Shown: positions 28,222 through 37,920, numbered from the stretch's first letter. The stretch: 64,000 nt of DNA from Neobacillus rhizophilus (GCF_018343535.1 NZ_JAGYPF010000005.1:248001-312000); one strand, 5' to 3'. Notes: a model not told the origin generated them from the letters alone. Translations and numbers: made by a program.

Positions 28222-28236
28222 CTGCTTTCATGCGTT

Positions 28237-28267
28237 AAAAAGAGACTGACCTGGTCAGTCTCTTTTA
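28237..28267 (+). terminator. Terminator after dtd
   Basis: AAAAGAGACTGAC / GTCAGTCTCTTTT 13-bp perfect stem with CTG loop; the T run is part of the 3' arm. Confidence 0.85.
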
Positions 28268-28376
28268 GCTAATAGGAAGTATAAATTTTCACAAATTTAT
28301 ACTTTCCTAACGCATAAATTCAACTACGCCTCTGTCTTCGTCCTATCGGACTCGCCAATCGGCGAGTTTTCATTTA
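28267..28376 (-). repeat. Interspersed two-hairpin element, copy B
   Basis: On the minus strand it starts at the amidase stop codon (TAAATGAAAACTC). It has the perfect hairpin ACTCGCC GATT GGCGAGT, CCGATAGGACG, AGGCGTAGTTGAATTTATGC, then a near-perfect hairpin around AGTATAAATTT / AAATTTATACT, and ends CTATTAGCT next to the dtd terminator. Confidence 0.9.
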
Positions 28377-30161
28377 ATTTGCCTTGAAATATCTTGCAAG
28401 TCCCTCGTATAACCCTGATGCTGCATTTTCTTGGTAAGTGCTTGAGTTCAAAGTCATTTCTTCTTCCGGGTTGCTTAAATAACCTAACTCCATAAGCACA
28501 GCTTTTTGATTATTTTCCCGAATGACATGATAATCGCCAATGCGAACTCCGCGATTTTTCAGTTTAGCTTGTCCTACCGCAGCGTTGTATAAGGTGTCAG
28601 CCAGATTTCTTTGATAGACATGATAATAATAGCCTGTAATTCCGCGCACGCTTCGATCTAAGTCACTGTCATAATGGAGACTGACGAACGCATCGGCATT
28701 ATATGAATGGGCCATTCCAACCCGTGACTGCAGGGAGATAAAGGAATCGTTGTTTCTTGTAAGATAAACATTTGCTCCGGCTGCCTTCAATTTATCATAT
28801 AAAAGACGTGCAGTCCGAAGTGTCAAATCCTTTTCTAATGTCCCGCCCGCTCCCGTTGTTCCGTTGTCTCCGCCGCCGTGGCCAGGGTCAAGGACAATCG
28901 TTTTATTTTTCAAATACCCTTCTGCTCCCGCTTTCTCAATCTGCGGTGCAGAGCCGTTAGCCGAGACGACCCAGCCGGCTATATAAGCAGTACTTCCATC
29001 TTTAAGTTTAATTTCATACCAATCATTCTGCACGCTGCTGACAGAATAAGTTTCTCCTTCATTTGCACGCACCACTACATCTGATTGTACGCTAGGCGAT
29101 TTACGGATGTTAGTTCCATTTTGCAGAATGCTGATGGCATTTTCCTTTACAGTTTGGCCAGCATCCGCAGAGGTTTTTGTTCCTGTCTTATCCAGATAAA
29201 AACCGGATATCCAGCCGAAGCTGCCGGATTTCAACTCTATTTTTGCCCAGTTATTGTTCTCTTCAACGATAGTAAAGCGCTGTCCTCTTGTAACTGTTCC
29301 AATGACTGAGGAATTTAAAGTGGCCTCGGAGCGAACTCTTAAACTATCGGCCGTAACCAAACCGGATATACCGGTTGTTTGCTTACTTTTAGCTGTATTT
29401 TTTGAGGCCTCTGAATCAAGGTTAATAAATTCAGCGCTGACCCAGCCCTTCACATTTAAATAGCTAACCTGTACCCATTTATTTTGCTGGGATAAAATCG
29501 CCACACTTGTCCCTTTTGTCAGTTTCCCGATAACCGGACTTGCTGCATCTGGTGACTGCCTTACATTTAACGTGTCGCCAATTACACTGCCCGTATCGGT
29601 ACCGGCACGAGTACTTGTTTTACTACCAGCATTAGTAGTTGAACTATTTTCCTGCTGACCCGCTGCTTTTAAATCAATAAATTCCTTCGCAACCCAGCCC
29701 TCTCCGAACATTGAGGAGATTTTGTACCAATTTTCATTTTGGTCAATTACCTTAACCTCTTGCCCTTTTGTTAAAGAACCGATGACGCGGAAGCTTGTCC
29801 CTGGGCCGGTTCGGATTCTTAATTGATTGGAATTGGCAGTTGCAGCAGATTGACTGGAAGAGGAGACGGCCTTGGCTGTTTGTTCATTATCCTTTGTTAC
29901 GAGCCAATTGACTACCCAGCCTGTTTTGGCAAAGGAAACTTGAATTTGTATCCATTCGCCTTGTTCTTTTACGATTGGAAATGTTTCGCCGCGGTTCACT
30001 TGCTTCAATAATGGATAGCTTAAACCGGGACCGGTGCGTACATTAAGCGAATCCACAGCAATCGATACGCTGCCGCTTGCAGCGCTGCTTTTTCCTTCAG
30101 GCAGGAAGGCCCCCAAAAAAAGAATGATAGATAATAATAGCAGACTTAACCTTCTGTGCAT
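28374..30161 (-). CDS. N-acetylmuramoyl-L-alanine amidase with five SH3b domains (YrvJ-like)
   Basis: 595 residues. A signal peptide (RRLSLLLLSIILFLGAFLP) is followed by five bacterial SH3 repeats of about 60 residues (marked by LNVRTGPG, LRIRTGPG, LNVRQSP, LRVRSEA, TNIRKSP). An Amidase_3 catalytic domain is C-terminal (VLDPGHGGGDNGTTG, the zinc Glu in LEKDLTLRTA, SLHYDSD, and the catalytic Glu in LMELGYLSN). It is a secreted cell-wall hydrolase that cleaves the stem peptide from muramic acid. The start at 30161 follows AAAGGAGGAAG; the longer frame includes that site. It faces dtd, as yrvJ does in B. subtilis. Confidence 0.92.
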   Translation of the reverse strand: MHRRLSLLLLSIILFLGAFLPEGKSSAASGSVSIAVDSLNVRTGPGLSYPLLKQVNRGETFPIVKEQGEWIQIQVSFAKTGWVVNWLVTKDNEQTAKAVSSSSQSAATANSNQLRIRTGPGTSFRVIGSLTKGQEVKVIDQNENWYKISSMFGEGWVAKEFIDLKAAGQQENSSTTNAGSKTSTRAGTDTGSVIGDTLNVRQSPDAASPVIGKLTKGTSVAILSQQNKWVQVSYLNVKGWVSAEFINLDSEASKNTAKSKQTTGISGLVTADSLRVRSEATLNSSVIGTVTRGQRFTIVEENNNWAKIELKSGSFGWISGFYLDKTGTKTSADAGQTVKENAISILQNGTNIRKSPSVQSDVVVRANEGETYSVSSVQNDWYEIKLKDGSTAYIAGWVVSANGSAPQIEKAGAEGYLKNKTIVLDPGHGGGDNGTTGAGGTLEKDLTLRTARLLYDKLKAAGANVYLTRNNDSFISLQSRVGMAHSYNADAFVSLHYDSDLDRSVRGITGYYYHVYQRNLADTLYNAAVGQAKLKNRGVRIGDYHVIRENNQKAVLMELGYLSNPEEEMTLNSSTYQENAASGLYEGLARYFKAN

Positions 30162-30326
30162 ATCTTCCTCCTTTACCATTTTATTTTAACGTAAAATGTA
30201 CTGAAAATCATTCCTTAAATGGTCATTTTTGGGTAACCTTTTTCGAAAAAACGAAATAGCATGAAATTTTTTCTCCACTGATGGAAATAATAAACACAAA
30301 AGGAAGTTTAACAGGGGGGATTTGCG

Positions 30327-30503
30327 ATGCGGTCAAGTGACAAGGGAATGAACATCCAATCGATGAATGGCCGGCTGTTCGGAATGGATTTCCATGATTT
30401 TATTGAAAAAGAACAGCATTCTGGTTCCTATGAGCTTGCATCTGAATTTGGATTAACGATGAGGGATGTTAGAAAGCTAAAAAAACGTTTGGAGCGATCT
30501 TAA
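30327..30503 (+). CDS. Small conserved HTH-like protein (YrzK-like)
   Basis: 58 residues starting MRSSDKGMNIQSMNGRLFG, with a C-terminal basic helix-turn-helix-like half (YELASEFGLTMRDVRKLKKRLERS). CAGGGGGGA ribosome site at 30313-30320. It sits between the amidase and the hisS T-box, where B. subtilis carries a comparable small gene. The helix-turn-helix reminiscent of sigma-factor region 4 suggests DNA or RNA polymerase contact, but this is inference. Confidence 0.7.
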   Translation: MRSSDKGMNIQSMNGRLFGMDFHDFIEKEQHSGSYELASEFGLTMRDVRKLKKRLERS

Positions 30504-30510
30504 AACTTGC

Positions 30511-30540
30511 TTGACAAAAGTTGCTGTTGCTCCGTATTAT
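30511..30540 (+). promoter_or_regulatory. Sigma-A promoter of the hisS-aspS operon
   Basis: TTGACA at 30511-30516 and TATTAT at 30535-30540, 18-bp spacing; transcription should start near 30547. Confidence 0.75.
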
Positions 30541-30571
30541 TATTAAATAATCAAAATATTATTTGCATAAA

Positions 30572-30837
30572 ACCAATGATGGAGCATAGTAGTTAAGTCA
30601 ATCCATGAAAAGAGAGAAAATGCCCTGGGCTGAAAGCATTTTTGCATGAATCTTAATGAATGAACACTCCGTAGGTTTCTCTCTGAAAAAGGTTGTCCCT
30701 CTATTAGGAGAAGAACGTGACAGGCGTTAACTGTTTGAGAGGAAGCCGCTGAACTTCAGCGCGCTTCAACTAGGGTGGCACCGCGGAATAAACTTCCGTC
30801 CCTTGTTTTTATACAAGGGATGGGAGTTTTTTATTTT
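30572..30837 (+). promoter_or_regulatory. T-box riboswitch of hisS-aspS, Asp (GAC) specifier
   Basis: The T-box sequence AGGGTGGCACCGCGG (30772-30786) precedes a terminator stem (CCGTCCCTTG / CAAGGGATGG) with a TTTTTTA tail. The 5' specifier-loop AGTA is at 30588-30591. After the conserved GGAG, GAC at 30719-30721 precedes GGCGTTAA and is the probable specifier. The variable T-box base (TGGC) would pair with discriminator G73, found in tRNA-Asp but not in tRNA-His (C73). Uncharged tRNA-Asp should therefore allow readthrough. Confidence 0.85.
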
Positions 30838-30887
30838 GCCTAAAAACATCCATACATAAAAAATTATTACAAAGGAGGTCTTCGACT

Positions 30888-32159
30888 ATGTCGATTAACA
30901 TACCAAGAGGAACGCAAGATATATTGCCTGGCGAAGTGGAGCTGTGGCAAAGGATTGAGAAAAAGGCAAGAGAACTTTGTGAAAAGTATCAATACCAGGA
31001 AATCCGAACACCTATTTTTGAACATACGGACCTTTTTTCCAGAGGTGTCGGTGACACGACGGATATCGTTCAAAAGGAGATGTATACTTTTGAAGATCGT
31101 GGCGGCCGCAGTATTACCCTAAGACCTGAAGGAACGGCATCTACGGTACGGGCATTTGTGGAGAAAAAGATGTTTGGGCTTCCCGGCCAGCCGGTCAAGC
31201 TTTATTATATGGGGCCAATGTTCCGCTATGAACGTCCCCAATCTGGCCGTTTCCGCCAATTTGTCCAATTTGGGGTTGAAGCATTAGGCAGCAACGACCC
31301 GGCGATTGATGCAGAAGTCATTTCGCTTGCGATGAATCTATATAAAGAAATGGGCTTATCAAAGCTGAAGCTGATTATTAACAGCCTTGGTGACAAGGAG
31401 AGCCGAAATACGCACCGTGAGGCGTTAATCAATCATTTCAAACCAAGAATCGGTGAGTTTTGTTCGGACTGTCAAAACCGTTTGGAAAAAAATCCGCTTC
31501 GAATTTTGGATTGCAAGCAGGACCGCGACCATGAGCTAATGAAGACGGCTCCGTCCATCATTGATTATCTCAATGAAGAATCCAAAGCTTATTTTGGAAA
31601 AGTACAGCAGTATTTAACCCATCTTAATATTGAATTTGAGGTTGACCCAAACCTTGTCCGTGGTCTGGATTATTACAACCACACTGCCTTTGAAATTATG
31701 AGTAATGCCGAGGGCTTTGGTGCCATTACGACACTCTGCGGGGGCGGCCGCTATAACGGGTTGGTGGAGGAAATCGGCGGTCCGGAAACGCCGGGCATCG
31801 GTTTTGCTTTGAGTATTGAGCGTTTCATTGCCGCTCTTAAAGCAGAAGGCATTGAAATGGAAATCAATCAAGGGATTGACTGCTACCTTGCCGCACTTGG
31901 AGAGGAAGCAAAGGATTATACAGTCGGCCTTCTGCAACAGCTTCGTTTGGCTGGTTTTTCCGCAGAGCGGGATTATTTAAATCGAAAAATTAAAGCGCAA
32001 TTCAAGGCTGCTGACCGATTACAAGCTCGTTATGTAGCAGTACTTGGCGATGATGAATTAAAAAACAATAAAATTAATGTAAAAAATATGGAGACAGGTG
32101 AACAGGTAGAGGTTGAACTGGATTCCCTCGTCAACTATTTTCAAGGTTTAAAAGCATAA
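30888..32159 (+). CDS. hisS: Histidyl-tRNA synthetase
   Basis: 423 residues, class II. Motif 1 lies around [17 protein letters not shown], motif 2 [20 protein letters not shown], and the His-specific [14 protein letters not shown] plus motif 3 [11 protein letters not shown] are present; the C-terminal anticodon domain begins near residue 325. AAAGGAGGT ribosome site. It is co-transcribed with aspS (15-bp gap) behind the T-box. Confidence 0.97.
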   Translation: MSINIPRGTQDILPGEVELWQRIEKKARELCEKYQYQEIRTPIFEHTDLFSRGVGDTTDIVQKEMYTFEDRGGRSITLRPEGTASTVRAFVEKKMFGLPGQPVKLYYMGPMFRYERPQSGRFRQFVQFGVEALGSNDPAIDAEVISLAMNLYKEMGLSKLKLIINSLGDKESRNTHREALINHFKPRIGEFCSDCQNRLEKNPLRILDCKQDRDHELMKTAPSIIDYLNEESKAYFGKVQQYLTHLNIEFEVDPNLVRGLDYYNHTAFEIMSNAEGFGAITTLCGGGRYNGLVEEIGGPETPGIGFALSIERFIAALKAEGIEMEINQGIDCYLAALGEEAKDYTVGLLQQLRLAGFSAERDYLNRKIKAQFKAADRLQARYVAVLGDDELKNNKINVKNMETGEQVEVELDSLVNYFQGLKA

Positions 32160-32174
32160 AGGAGGATTTTTAGC

Positions 32175-33944
32175 ATGTTTGGGAGATCGTATTTTTGCGG
32201 TGAAGTTCCAGAGACCGCAGTTGGGGAAAAAGTAACATTAAAGGGCTGGGTTCAAAGAAGACGCGACCTTGGCGGATTAATTTTTATCGATTTGCGCGAC
32301 AGATCCGGCATTGTTCAGATTGTTTTCAATCCGGATGTTTCAAAAGAAGCTTTAGAAACTGCGGAAAAAATCCGTAATGAATATGTTCTTGATGTAGTCG
32401 GCACAGTCATTGCCCGCGAACCTGGAACAATTAATGAAAATCTTAAAACGGGAAAAATTGAAGTTCAAGCAGAAAAGGTAACGATCATTAACGAGGCAAA
32501 AACACCTCCATTTACCATTTCTGACAGGACTGACGCTTCTGAGGATGTCCGCCTGAAATACCGTTATTTAGACTTCCGCCGTCCGGTCATTTTTGAAACA
32601 TTAAAGATGCGTCACCAAGTGACAAAAGAAATCAGGAACTTCCTTGATGCGGAAGGTTTTTTGGATATTGAAACACCGATTTTGACCAAAAGTACACCAG
32701 AAGGAGCCCGTGATTATTTAGTTCCAAGCCGCGTGCATCCTGGTGAATTCTACGCACTGCCGCAATCACCGCAGCTGTTTAAGCAATTATTGATGGTCGG
32801 CGGCGTAGAACGCTACTATCAAATTGCCCGCTGCTTCCGCGACGAAGACTTGCGTGCAGACCGCCAGCCGGAATTCACACAAATCGATATTGAAACAAGC
32901 TTTTTAAGTCAAGAGGACATTATGGCCTTGATGGAAAAAATGATGTCCAAACTGATGAAGGAAGTAAAAGGTGTAGAGGTGTCAGCGCCATTCCCGCGCA
33001 TGGGCTATGACGAGGCGATGAGCCGCTTCGGTTCAGATAAGCCGGATACCCGCTTTGGTTTGGAGTTAGTGGATGTATCTGAAATCGTGAAAGAGTCTGG
33101 ATTTAAAGTGTTTGCTTCGGCAGTTTCAAGCGGCGGCCAAGTGAAGGCAATCAATGTAAAAGGCGCGGCAGATAAATACTCCCGTAAAGATATCGATGCA
33201 CTTACTGAATTTGTGGCTGTTTACGGAGCGAAAGGTCTTGCTTGGCTTAAAGCAGAAGCAGATGGACTAAAAGGGCCGATTGCAAAGTTCTTCTCTGAAG
33301 AAGATGCTGCAGCCCTGAAAGCTACACTAGAGGCTTCCGAAGGTGACCTACTGCTGTTTGTAGCTGATAAAAAGAGTGTAGTAGCTGACTCGCTGGGAGC
33401 GTTACGGTTAAAGCTTGGCAAGGAATTAGAGCTAATCGACCAAAGCCTGTTCAATTTCTTATGGGTGACAGACTGGCCGCTGCTTGAATTCTCAGAAGAA
33501 GATGGCCGCTATTATGCTGCCCATCATCCGTTCACGATGCCTTTTAGAGAAGACCTGGAGTACTTAGATACTGAACCTTCCAAAGTCCGCGCTCAAGCCT
33601 ATGACCTTGTATTAAACGGCTATGAGCTAGGCGGCGGGTCGTTAAGAATTTTTGAACGGGATATTCAGGAGAAAATGTTCAGTGTTCTTGGTTTCACACC
33701 TGAACAGGCCAAAGAACAATTTGGCTTCCTGCTGAATGCCTTTGAATACGGTACACCACCGCATGGCGGAATCGCCCTTGGACTCGACAGATTGGTGATG
33801 CTGTTAGCTGGCAGCACCAACCTTCGCGATACGATTGCCTTCCCTAAGACAGCGAGCGCAAGCGACCTGCTAATGGCAGCACCAAGCGAGGTTTCCGAGG
33901 CCCAATTACAGGAACTCAATTTGTCACTAAAAATTAATAAATAG
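32175..33944 (+). CDS. aspS: Aspartyl-tRNA synthetase
   Basis: 589 residues, the bacterial-type AspRS with an insertion (GAD) domain around residues 290-410. The N-terminal OB fold binds the anticodon ([22 protein letters not shown]). Motif 2 is [18 protein letters not shown] and motif 3 [13 protein letters not shown]. The second gene of the hisS-aspS operon. It is followed after about 25 bp by the 6S RNA promoter. Confidence 0.97.
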   Translation: MFGRSYFCGEVPETAVGEKVTLKGWVQRRRDLGGLIFIDLRDRSGIVQIVFNPDVSKEALETAEKIRNEYVLDVVGTVIAREPGTINENLKTGKIEVQAEKVTIINEAKTPPFTISDRTDASEDVRLKYRYLDFRRPVIFETLKMRHQVTKEIRNFLDAEGFLDIETPILTKSTPEGARDYLVPSRVHPGEFYALPQSPQLFKQLLMVGGVERYYQIARCFRDEDLRADRQPEFTQIDIETSFLSQEDIMALMEKMMSKLMKEVKGVEVSAPFPRMGYDEAMSRFGSDKPDTRFGLELVDVSEIVKESGFKVFASAVSSGGQVKAINVKGAADKYSRKDIDALTEFVAVYGAKGLAWLKAEADGLKGPIAKFFSEEDAAALKATLEASEGDLLLFVADKKSVVADSLGALRLKLGKELELIDQSLFNFLWVTDWPLLEFSEEDGRYYAAHHPFTMPFREDLEYLDTEPSKVRAQAYDLVLNGYELGGGSLRIFERDIQEKMFSVLGFTPEQAKEQFGFLLNAFEYGTPPHGGIALGLDRLVMLLAGSTNLRDTIAFPKTASASDLLMAAPSEVSEAQLQELNLSLKINK

Positions 33945-33968
33945 CAGGCATTAGCTTACATGGTCACC

Positions 33969-33997
33969 TTGAAGGTGCTTTGAAAATATGCTATGAT
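33969..33997 (+). promoter_or_regulatory. Promoter of 6S RNA
   Basis: TTGAAG at 33969-33974 and TATGAT at 33992-33997, 17-bp spacing, with an extended -10 TGC directly upstream. Start expected near 34004. Confidence 0.8.
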
Positions 33998-34005
33998 TAA
34001 GTCAA

Positions 34006-34217
34006 TCAAGAAGAGTCCTGAAATGTACGTTGTGTTACCTGAAGTTTTGACCGAACATTGTTTATTTGGGAGTCCGGAGTTTTCTGAATGCGTAAATGCC
34101 CCACTCCATTGCGAGTAAGGGGACTTACAATAACAGGAATAGGACACCCCCCTGCTGAGTGCGGGATCAAAACGAAGGATCAAAAAGCGACGGCACCATT
34201 GGGACTCTTCGTTTTTT
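34006..34217 (+). ncRNA. bsrA: 6S RNA (6S-1/BsrA type)
   Basis: It lies downstream of aspS, where B. subtilis bsrA is located. GAAGAGTCC near 34010 pairs with GGGACTCTTC at 34201-34210, closing a long rod. The 5' side carries GACCGAACATTG and GGGAGTCCGGAG; the 3' side AACAGGAATAGGACA, all hallmarks of 6S RNA. The closing stem runs into TTTTTTT. It mimics an open promoter and sequesters sigma-A RNA polymerase in stationary phase. Ends are approximate. Confidence 0.88.
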
Positions 34218-34316
34218 TCACAAACACACCTTCTGTCATTGATGGCAGAAGGTTTTTATTTTAAAAATGGTATATTGCTATATGTAATCGACCAATCCAA
34301 AGGGAATTTGACTACC

Positions 34317-35136
34317 TGGTCGCAAAAAGGGGTTATATGAGCCCGAACATAATGGAAAATGCGCCAACACGGTAGTATAAAATGGTTATATGAGCCCGAA
34401 TACATGGAAAATGCGCCAACACGGTAGTATAAAATGGTTATATGAGCCCGACACGTGGAAAATGCGCCAGCTTGGTTGTATAGAGGGGTTATATGAGCCC
34501 GAACACATGGAAAATGCGCCAACTTGGTAGTGTAGAGGGGTTATATGAGCCCGAACACATGGAAAATGCGCCAACTTGTGTAGAGGGGTTATATGAGCCC
34601 GAACACATGGAAAATGCGCCAACTCGGTAGCATAGAAGGGTTATATGAGCCCGAACAGATGGAAAATGCGCCAGCTCGGTAACATAGAAGGGTTATATGA
34701 GCCCGAACACATGGAAAATGCGCCAACTTGGTAGTGTAGAGGGGTTATATGAGCCCGAACACATGGAAAATGCGCCAACTTGGTAGTGTAGAGGGGTTAT
34801 ATGAGCCCGAACACATGAAAAATGCGCCAACTTGGTAGTGTAGAGGGGTTATATGAGCCCGAATACATGGAAAATGCGCCAACTTGGTAGCATAGAGGGG
34901 TTATATGAGCCCGAATACATGGAAAATGCGCCAACTTGGTAGCATAGAGGGGTTATATGAGCCCGAATACATGGAAAATGCGCCAATATGGTAGCATAGA
35001 AGGGTTATATGAGCCCGAACACATGGAAAATGCGCCAGCTCGGTAGCATAGAAGGGTTATATGAGCCCGAACACATGGAAAATGCGCCAGCTCGGTAGCA
35101 TGGAGGGGGTTATATGTGCCCTATCGCTTGGAAATG
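34317..35136. repeat. Tandem array of 52-bp repeats, 16 units
   Basis: GGTTATATGAGCCC recurs at 34331, 34384, 34436, 34487, 34539, 34587, 34639, 34691, 34743, 34795, 34847, 34899, 34951, 35003 and 35055, with a decayed copy at 35108. The period is 52 bp; one unit has lost four bases. The unit reads GGTTATATGAGCCCGAACAC, ATGGAAAATGCGCCAACTTG, GTAGTGTAGAGG. Central units are nearly identical and edges diverge. It fills the whole gap between 6S RNA and larC and its last copy touches the larC ribosome site. It aligns with the array at 3358-3953. Confidence 0.95.
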
Positions 35137-35148
35137 GAGGGATTAACC

Positions 35149-36333
35149 ATGAAGACGCTCTATTTTGATTGTACTTTTGGCATTGCCGGGGACAGGGCTT
35201 TGGCCGCACTAATCGATTTAGGAGCCGACATCTCTTACATAGTTGATCATTTGAGAAAGTTACCAATAGAGCCGTTTGGAATCGAAGTACATAACAGGAC
35301 GAATCAAGGCATTGCTGCAAAAAAAATAAGCATCTTTTACCAATCGGAAAAAAATCAACATCAGAGTACGCATGAGATATCTAAAATAATTGCAGAAAGT
35401 GAGCTCCCAGTTAAAACAATGGAATGCAGTTTGGCAATATTTCATGAATTCGCAAATGCCAAAGGAAAGCTAAATGGTATCGACTCCAATGAGGTTTATT
35501 TTGAAATAGCTTCTATAATCGAAATCATTGGCTTCTGCCTAGCGCTTGAAAGTCTCGAAATCACAGAAATATTGGCTTCTCCTGTTCCGGCAGGCTTTGG
35601 CCATAAGATGACGGTGCAAGGATCTTACCCGATACCGGCACCAACTACGCTTGAGCTGTTAAAAGGGATTCCGCTTGCAGAACTAAACCTCAAAGGAGAA
35701 TTGACCACACCAACAGGGGCAGCAATCTTGCGGGCGCTTGTAAAAAAATTTATGCCTATTGGTGGTCTTATTGTTGACAAGGTGGGGTATGGTGCCGGTG
35801 AAAAAGACCACCCAAATGTCCTTCGAGCATTACTCATTTCGCCTTCGGACATTCAGCCAACCCCTAAGACTGTAACCAATCAGGATAGGGAATCTATCTA
35901 TATATTGGAGGCCCAGCTTGATGATATGACTGGAGAGGGTCTTGGGTTTGCAATGGAACGTCTGCTGGCTGCAGGAGCACTTGATGTTTTTTATACCCCT
36001 GTTTACATGAAGAAAAATCGGCCAGGCACCCTTGTAACCGTTTTGGTATCCTTAAACCTGGCGGACCGCTGTGAACAAATTTTATTGGAAGAGACTACTA
36101 CTTTAGGGGTCCGAAGAAGCATGTGGAGCCGCAATATCCTAGACAGGAGATTTATTGAGGTTGAAACCCCCTATGGGCCAATTAAGGTGAAGCAGGCATG
36201 CAGGGGGAATAAAATCCTCCACCAAGCACCGGAATATGAGGATGTTGCAAGAGCAGCAAGGGAGCAGCAGGTTGCGTTTCAACTCGTTTACCAATATGCG
36301 ATGAAATTAGCGATGAGTCAAATGGGGGAATAA
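35149..36333 (+). CDS. larC: LarC-like nickel-pincer cofactor biosynthesis protein (DUF111)
   Basis: 394 residues, the full fused LarC length. Family stretches are TLYFDCTFGIAGDRALAALI at the N-terminus, the central PIPAPTTLELLKGIPL and TPTGAAIL, and the C-terminal LDDMTGEGLGFAMERLL, GALDVFYTPVYMKKNRPGT and ETTTLGVR. LarC inserts nickel into the pyridinium dithiocarboxylate cofactor of lactate racemase-type enzymes using CTP. The usual N-terminal GDM reads GDR here. Start at 35149 after GGAGGGA. No larB, larE or larA is present in the window. It is coupled to the next gene (2-bp gap). Confidence 0.8.
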   Translation: MKTLYFDCTFGIAGDRALAALIDLGADISYIVDHLRKLPIEPFGIEVHNRTNQGIAAKKISIFYQSEKNQHQSTHEISKIIAESELPVKTMECSLAIFHEFANAKGKLNGIDSNEVYFEIASIIEIIGFCLALESLEITEILASPVPAGFGHKMTVQGSYPIPAPTTLELLKGIPLAELNLKGELTTPTGAAILRALVKKFMPIGGLIVDKVGYGAGEKDHPNVLRALLISPSDIQPTPKTVTNQDRESIYILEAQLDDMTGEGLGFAMERLLAAGALDVFYTPVYMKKNRPGTLVTVLVSLNLADRCEQILLEETTTLGVRRSMWSRNILDRRFIEVETPYGPIKVKQACRGNKILHQAPEYEDVARAAREQQVAFQLVYQYAMKLAMSQMGE

Positions 36334-36335
36334 AT

Positions 36336-36962
36336 ATGGTTAATTTCCTTCCCATAAAAGCGGTTGTTTTGGCTGCTGGTACCTCCTCAAGGATGGGGGA
36401 TTTTAAGCCTTTGCTGCCTATCCAAGGGATTCCCATGCTTGAACTGGTGCTAAGGAATGTTTTATCGTTCCCTTTTGAAAATGTGATGGCAATAATCGGA
36501 CACAATGAAAATAAAATTAAAGATGCCATACATATTCCTGATCAGCGTTTTGAATGGGTTAGCAATATTAATTTTCATGAAGGTTTAAGCAGTTCAATAA
36601 AAACAGCTGTTCAGCAATGCAATGATGAAACATGCGGTCTAATGGTCTTTCTGGGCGATCAGCCTTTACTTAAGAAGTCAACCATACAACAAATGATCCA
36701 GACAATCTTGGAAACGAACGCAATTCAATCAAAGTACATTATTCAGCCAATCTACAACAGTATTCCAGGACATCCAGTTTTTATATCTTCACAGCTGTTT
36801 TTATATGTTGGTGAAATAACTGGAGATCAAGGGGCAAAGGCTATATTTAAGTTTGCCGATAAACATTTCCAAATTCCCATAGACGATGAAGGGACCATTT
36901 TAGATGCAGACACCTATGAGGATTATCAAGATATTATCCAAAAGATAAAAAAATCATTCTAG
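36336..36962 (+). CDS. MobA/MocA-like nucleotidyltransferase
   Basis: 208 residues. The N-terminal nucleotide-binding signature is VVLAAGTSSRMGDFKPLLPI and a metal site MVFLGDQPLL follows, typical of the NTP_transf_3 family that adds CMP or GMP to molybdopterin (MocA, MobA, PucB). Two bases separate it from larC, so the two are one operon. No molybdoenzyme is encoded here. A nucleotidyl transfer acting with the LarC cofactor route is possible but unproven. Confidence 0.75.
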   Translation: MVNFLPIKAVVLAAGTSSRMGDFKPLLPIQGIPMLELVLRNVLSFPFENVMAIIGHNENKIKDAIHIPDQRFEWVSNINFHEGLSSSIKTAVQQCNDETCGLMVFLGDQPLLKKSTIQQMIQTILETNAIQSKYIIQPIYNSIPGHPVFISSQLFLYVGEITGDQGAKAIFKFADKHFQIPIDDEGTILDADTYEDYQDIIQKIKKSF

Positions 36963-37049
36963 GTGCTTCTGTTTTCAGGAAAGTATGATATATTTTTTAA
37001 GGTGAAAAAATAATAAAATAAATCGAATTCAATTTTTGGAGTGAACACT

Positions 37050-37817
37050 ATGCTGCATCAATTTTCTCGTAATGAGCTTGCAATTGGTAAAGAAGGCCTT
37101 GATATAATGAAAAACAGCACGGTTGCCGTATTAGGGATTGGCGGCGTCGGTTCTTTTGCCGCGGAGGCGCTTGCCCGTTCTGGAGTCGGCCGTCTAGTGT
37201 TGATAGATAAAGACGATGTTGACATTACTAATGTTAACCGCCAATTAATTGCCTTGCTGTCCACTGTAGGCAGACCTAAGGTTGAAATTATGGAGGAGCG
37301 GATTAAGGATATTAATCCCGATTGTGAAGTTATTTCCCTAAAGATGTTTTATACAGAGGAAACATATGAAGAAATTTTCGGCCACAAGTTAGATTTTGTT
37401 GTTGATGCTTCAGATACAATCATGTATAAAATCCATTTGATGAAAGAATGTTTAAAGCGAAATATCCCTATTATATCGAGTATGGGTGCAGCCAATAAAA
37501 TGGATCCCACCCGCTTCAAAATTGCGGATATTTCAAAGACGCATACAGACCCGATTGCTAAGGTAATTAGAACAAAATTGCGTAAAGAACGAATTCACAA
37601 AGGCATTCCGGTTGTCTTCTCAGATGAAAGCCCGATTGTTATTCGTGAGGATGTTAGAAAAGTTGTTGGAAACGAAAAAGCTGAGATTCGGAAAGCCAAA
37701 ATGCCGCCATCTTCTAATGCATTCGTGCCATCTGCATGTGGGTTAATCATGGCAAGCTATGTGGTCAGAGAATTACTAAAAGATATCAAAATCGTGCGCG
37801 TAGCAGATGAGAAATAG
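37050..37817 (+). CDS. tcdA: tRNA threonylcarbamoyladenosine dehydratase
   Basis: 255 residues, E1-like ThiF/MoeB fold. It dehydrates t6A37 to cyclic ct6A37 using ATP. The nucleotide-binding motif is VAVLGIGGVGSFAAEALARSG, followed by DKDDVDITNVNRQ. The C-terminal SACGLIMASYVVREL is typical. ATG at 37050 fits the TTTGGAGTGA site; GTG at 37041 overlaps it. It equals B. subtilis yrvM, here separated from rarA by an accessory block of about 8.5 kb. Confidence 0.93.
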   Translation: MLHQFSRNELAIGKEGLDIMKNSTVAVLGIGGVGSFAAEALARSGVGRLVLIDKDDVDITNVNRQLIALLSTVGRPKVEIMEERIKDINPDCEVISLKMFYTEETYEEIFGHKLDFVVDASDTIMYKIHLMKECLKRNIPIISSMGAANKMDPTRFKIADISKTHTDPIAKVIRTKLRKERIHKGIPVVFSDESPIVIREDVRKVVGNEKAEIRKAKMPPSSNAFVPSACGLIMASYVVRELLKDIKIVRVADEK

Positions 37818-37823
37818 TTTACC

Positions 37824-37859
37824 AAGCTCTAAGCAAAAAATGCTTAGGGCTTTTTTTTG
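37824..37859 (+). terminator. Terminator after tcdA
   Basis: AAGCTCTAAGCA / TGCTTAGGGCTT stem with an AAAAA loop and eight T residues. Confidence 0.93.
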
Positions 37860-37920
37860 CTAAAAAATCATAAATGTCCCTAAAATTGGAAAGCTATAAA
37901 AAAATTGGGTGGGGTGGTTT

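Noticed and set aside
30665-30667. CAC triplet in the hisS leader as a His specifier
   Set aside because: It lies in the distal arm closed by GAGAGAAA/TTTCTCTC, before the conserved GGAG; GAC at 30719 fits the specifier position and the T-box discriminator base.
34256-35320. Open frames on the minus strand in the repeat array (peptides with AHITP and HFPCVR words)
   Set aside because: The 52-bp period shifts frame every unit, frames are short, and no ribosome sites precede them; they are translations of the repeat.
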